Shown here: positions 5,984 through 7,244 of the stretch, one piece after another
How the letters are laid out: every line of letters begins with the position of its first letter
How positions within the stretch are numbered: position 1 is the first letter of the stretch
Assembly: GCA_002782305.1 (NCBI GenBank)
Contig: PFHN01000033.1
Span: 1-7,244, forward strand
DNA: 7,244 nt
Reading direction: 5' to 3'
From: Candidatus Moranbacteria bacterium CG_4_8_14_3_um_filter_41_13
GTDB lineage: Bacteria; Patescibacteriota; Minisyncoccia; Moranbacterales; UBA1568
Notes under the pieces: generated by a model
Seen by the model: only the letters and a program-made list of their open reading frames with translations
Databases searched by the model: none
Told to the model about the DNA's origin: nothing
Program-made: the position numbers and the translations under genes

Positions 5984-6661
5984 ATGCATACCCCTTCTAT
6001 ATTCATCGTCATTCCAGCCTACAATGAGGGAACTATCATACAAAGCGTGATCGCTGAGATTCGCAGTGCTGGATATACCAATATTGTTATTGTCGATGAT
6101 GGCAGTACCGACGGTACCTATGAAAAAGCCAAGGAAATTCCTGGTATAGTCGCTCTCAGACATCTCATCAACCGTGGCAAAGGAGCATCGGTCAAAACAG
6201 GTATCGAAGGGGCAAGAAAGCTTGGTGCAGATATCGTCGTGACGATGGACGGTGATGGTCAACACAATCCGAGTGATATTGCTCCGATGATTACCTCTAT
6301 CGATCAAGGCTATGACGTCGTACTTGGTTCACGGCTCAAAGATTGCACCGGTATGCCGAAATACAAAATCATTCACAATCATATCGGCAATATACTCGTA
6401 TGGATGTTGTATGGTCTCTGGGTCACAGATAGCCAATCAGGTTTTCGTGCCTATTCGAAGAACGCTATAACAAAAATCGATACCAAGACCGATCGTTATG
6501 AATATGACAGCGAAGTCATCCGTGAAATTCATCGCCATCAATTGAAATTCATCGAAATCCCTATCGAAGTTCGCTACACAGAATATTCGATGGGCAAAGT
6601 ACAAAAAATGAACCTCACAAATGGCATCAAGACTCTCATCAAAATGATTCTTTCATCATAA
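5984..6661 (+). CDS. Family-2 glycosyltransferase, polyprenyl-phosphate/DPM1-like, without membrane anchor
   Basis: This GT-A enzyme is predicted to move a sugar from a nucleotide donor to a lipid-linked or glycan acceptor in the cytoplasm. FIVIPAYNEG (7-16) opens the fold. IVIVDDGSTDGT has DDGS at 38-41, NRGKGASVKTG (63-73) follows, and TMDGDGQHNP has the metal-binding DGD at 89-91. DSQSGFRAY (149-157) and YEYDSE (172-177) complete the pattern shared with dolichol- and undecaprenyl-phosphate sugar synthases. The 225-residue form ends soon after the catalytic domain and has no transmembrane hairpin. I chose the ATG at 5984: the in-frame TTG at 5933 would start inside the terminator stem and add 17 residues before the conserved core. 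It is followed after 2 bases by a DUF2304 membrane-protein gene, a partner often found beside such enzymes that may supply the missing anchor (inference). No Shine-Dalgarno motif is seen. Confidence 0.88.
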   Translation: MHTPSIFIVIPAYNEGTIIQSVIAEIRSAGYTNIVIVDDGSTDGTYEKAKEIPGIVALRHLINRGKGASVKTGIEGARKLGADIVVTMDGDGQHNPSDIAPMITSIDQGYDVVLGSRLKDCTGMPKYKIIHNHIGNILVWMLYGLWVTDSQSGFRAYSKNAITKIDTKTDRYEYDSEVIREIHRHQLKFIEIPIEVRYTEYSMGKVQKMNLTNGIKTLIKMILSS

Positions 6662-6663
6662 CT

Positions 6664-7005
6664 ATGTCCATCTACCAAATCATTCTCGCGACAGTCGCCT
6701 TCCTCTTCCTCTCAAATGGAATACTCAAATTCATCAAGCGCGAACGCAGTCAAACGTTTTTCAAACTGTTCCTCACACTCACAATCTGGGGGTCTATCCT
6801 ATTTTTCTCTCTTTTCCCGAAAACAGCCCAAGAATTTTCGAGTGCCATCGGTCTTGGTGAAAATCTGAACACACTCATCTTCATCGGTTTTGTCATCATT
6901 TTCATCATTGTATTCAAGCTCCTGAATATCATCGAAAAACTCGAACAAAATATCTCCGAAATTGTCCGCAAAGAAGCCCTTGAGAAAATTGATAAGAAAC
7001 TATGA
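6664..7005 (+). CDS. DUF2304 family small membrane protein
   Basis: The protein has 113 residues with three hydrophobic helices near 3-22, 34-51 and 69-88. A loop carrying IGLGENLNTLIF precedes the third helix. An amphipathic, charged tail (KLEQNISEIVRKEALEKIDKK) follows it. This layout and the GLGENLNTLIFIGFVIIF motif match my memory of DUF2304 proteins, which commonly sit next to family-2 glycosyltransferases. The biochemical role is unknown; a membrane platform or partner for the soluble glycosyltransferase is an inference from this pairing. The start lies 2 bases after the preceding stop, and its TGA overlaps the next ATG (ATGA, 7002-7005), so translation of all three genes is probably coupled. 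Both this ATG and the next are preceded by AACT and not by a Shine-Dalgarno motif. It is the only complete gene in the window that ends in TGA. Confidence 0.82.
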   Translation: MSIYQIILATVAFLFLSNGILKFIKRERSQTFFKLFLTLTIWGSILFFSLFPKTAQEFSSAIGLGENLNTLIFIGFVIIFIIVFKLLNIIEKLEQNISEIVRKEALEKIDKKL

Positions 7006-7244
7006 CAGATACTCTCTCTCCACGTGTCGCTGTCATCATTCTCGGATTCAACCATCGTGAACAACTCTCCGATGCGATTGATTCCGTCCAAGAACAGAGC
7101 TATACGAATTATCAGCTCTTCTACATCGACAATGCCTCCTCGGATGACTCTGCCGATTTTGTCAGGACACACTATCCCACTGTAGTAGTCACAGCAAATG
7201 AAAAAAATCTCGGCTATGCCGGAGGATATGATATTGCTATTAGG
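7002..7244 (+). CDS. Family-2 glycosyltransferase, rhamnosyltransferase-like, N-terminal part (continues beyond window)
   Basis: 81 codons are visible with no stop. VAVIILGFNHREQL (9-22) is the first strand and loop of a GT-A fold in the usual 'VVILNYN' form. SVQEQSYTNYQLFYIDNASSD (28-48) holds the donor-binding D43-N44-A45-S46-S47-D48. ANEKNLGYAGGYDIAIR (65-81) matches the 'N-GFAGGNN-G' block of the COG1216-type enzymes often labelled rhamnosyltransferases. That block normally has Asn where this protein has Tyr76, a small departure. The acceptor domain and any later domains are outside the window, so sugar and linkage cannot be inferred. The ATG at 7002 overlaps the DUF2304 stop in ATGA, which fits translational coupling within one operon. 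Confidence 0.85.
   Translation, partial: MTDTLSPRVAVIILGFNHREQLSDAIDSVQEQSYTNYQLFYIDNASSDDSADFVRTHYPTVVVTANEKNLGYAGGYDIAIR

Noticed and set aside
1..7244. CRISPR array, tRNA, rRNA or transposase
   Set aside because: No regularly spaced repeats, no cloverleaf-like or rRNA sequence, and no transposase or integrase motif could be seen on either strand.

Overview
The window looks like chromosomal DNA from a compact, moderately AT-rich bacterial genome. My best guess is a Patescibacteria (CPR) lineage using the standard stop codons. This rests on the tight gene packing, the absence of Shine-Dalgarno motifs before every start, a Bro-N protein of a type I recall as frequent in those genomes, and the exported beta-helix/LCAT-like protein. 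No rRNA, tRNA or ribosomal-protein gene is present to confirm it.

Layout. A leftward operon (3603 down to 1) runs from a membrane-anchored family-2 glycosyltransferase of the GtrB/ArnC/DPM1 type (2662-3603), through UDP-glucose 6-dehydrogenase (1335-2645), to the N-terminal 436 residues of an exported protein with a signal peptide, a beta-helix-like region and the start of an LCAT-like alpha/beta-hydrolase domain (1-1310, cut by the window edge). Gaps are only 16 and 24 bases. A divergent promoter region (3604-3751) separates it from galE (3752-4777, rightward). A Bro-N/antirepressor-like gene (4810-5643, leftward) converges on galE. Between 5644 and 5983 lie a displaced second copy of the galE 3' end, a consensus sigma-70-type promoter firing onto a 20-codon ORF, and an intrinsic terminator. 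A rightward operon then encodes a soluble GT2 glycosyltransferase (5984-6661), a three-helix DUF2304 membrane protein (6664-7005) and a second GT2 enzyme (7002-7244, cut by the edge).

How the parts fit. GalE interconverts UDP-hexoses, Ugd makes UDP-glucuronate, and the three glycosyltransferases could use such donors, or others, on polyprenyl-phosphate or a growing glycan. The locus therefore looks like a surface polysaccharide or glycolipid region.

The most unusual features concern the Bro-N gene and the segment after it. The Bro-N gene is bracketed by 34-bp direct repeats of the galE 3' end (2 mismatches, both synonymous in the galE frame), which resembles insertion at a gene's 3' end with restoration of that end. 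Just downstream, a TTGACA-N18-TATAAT promoter has its predicted +1 on the A of an ATG, and the ORF it drives ends 7 bases before a terminator hairpin: a complete transcription unit of about 95 bases.
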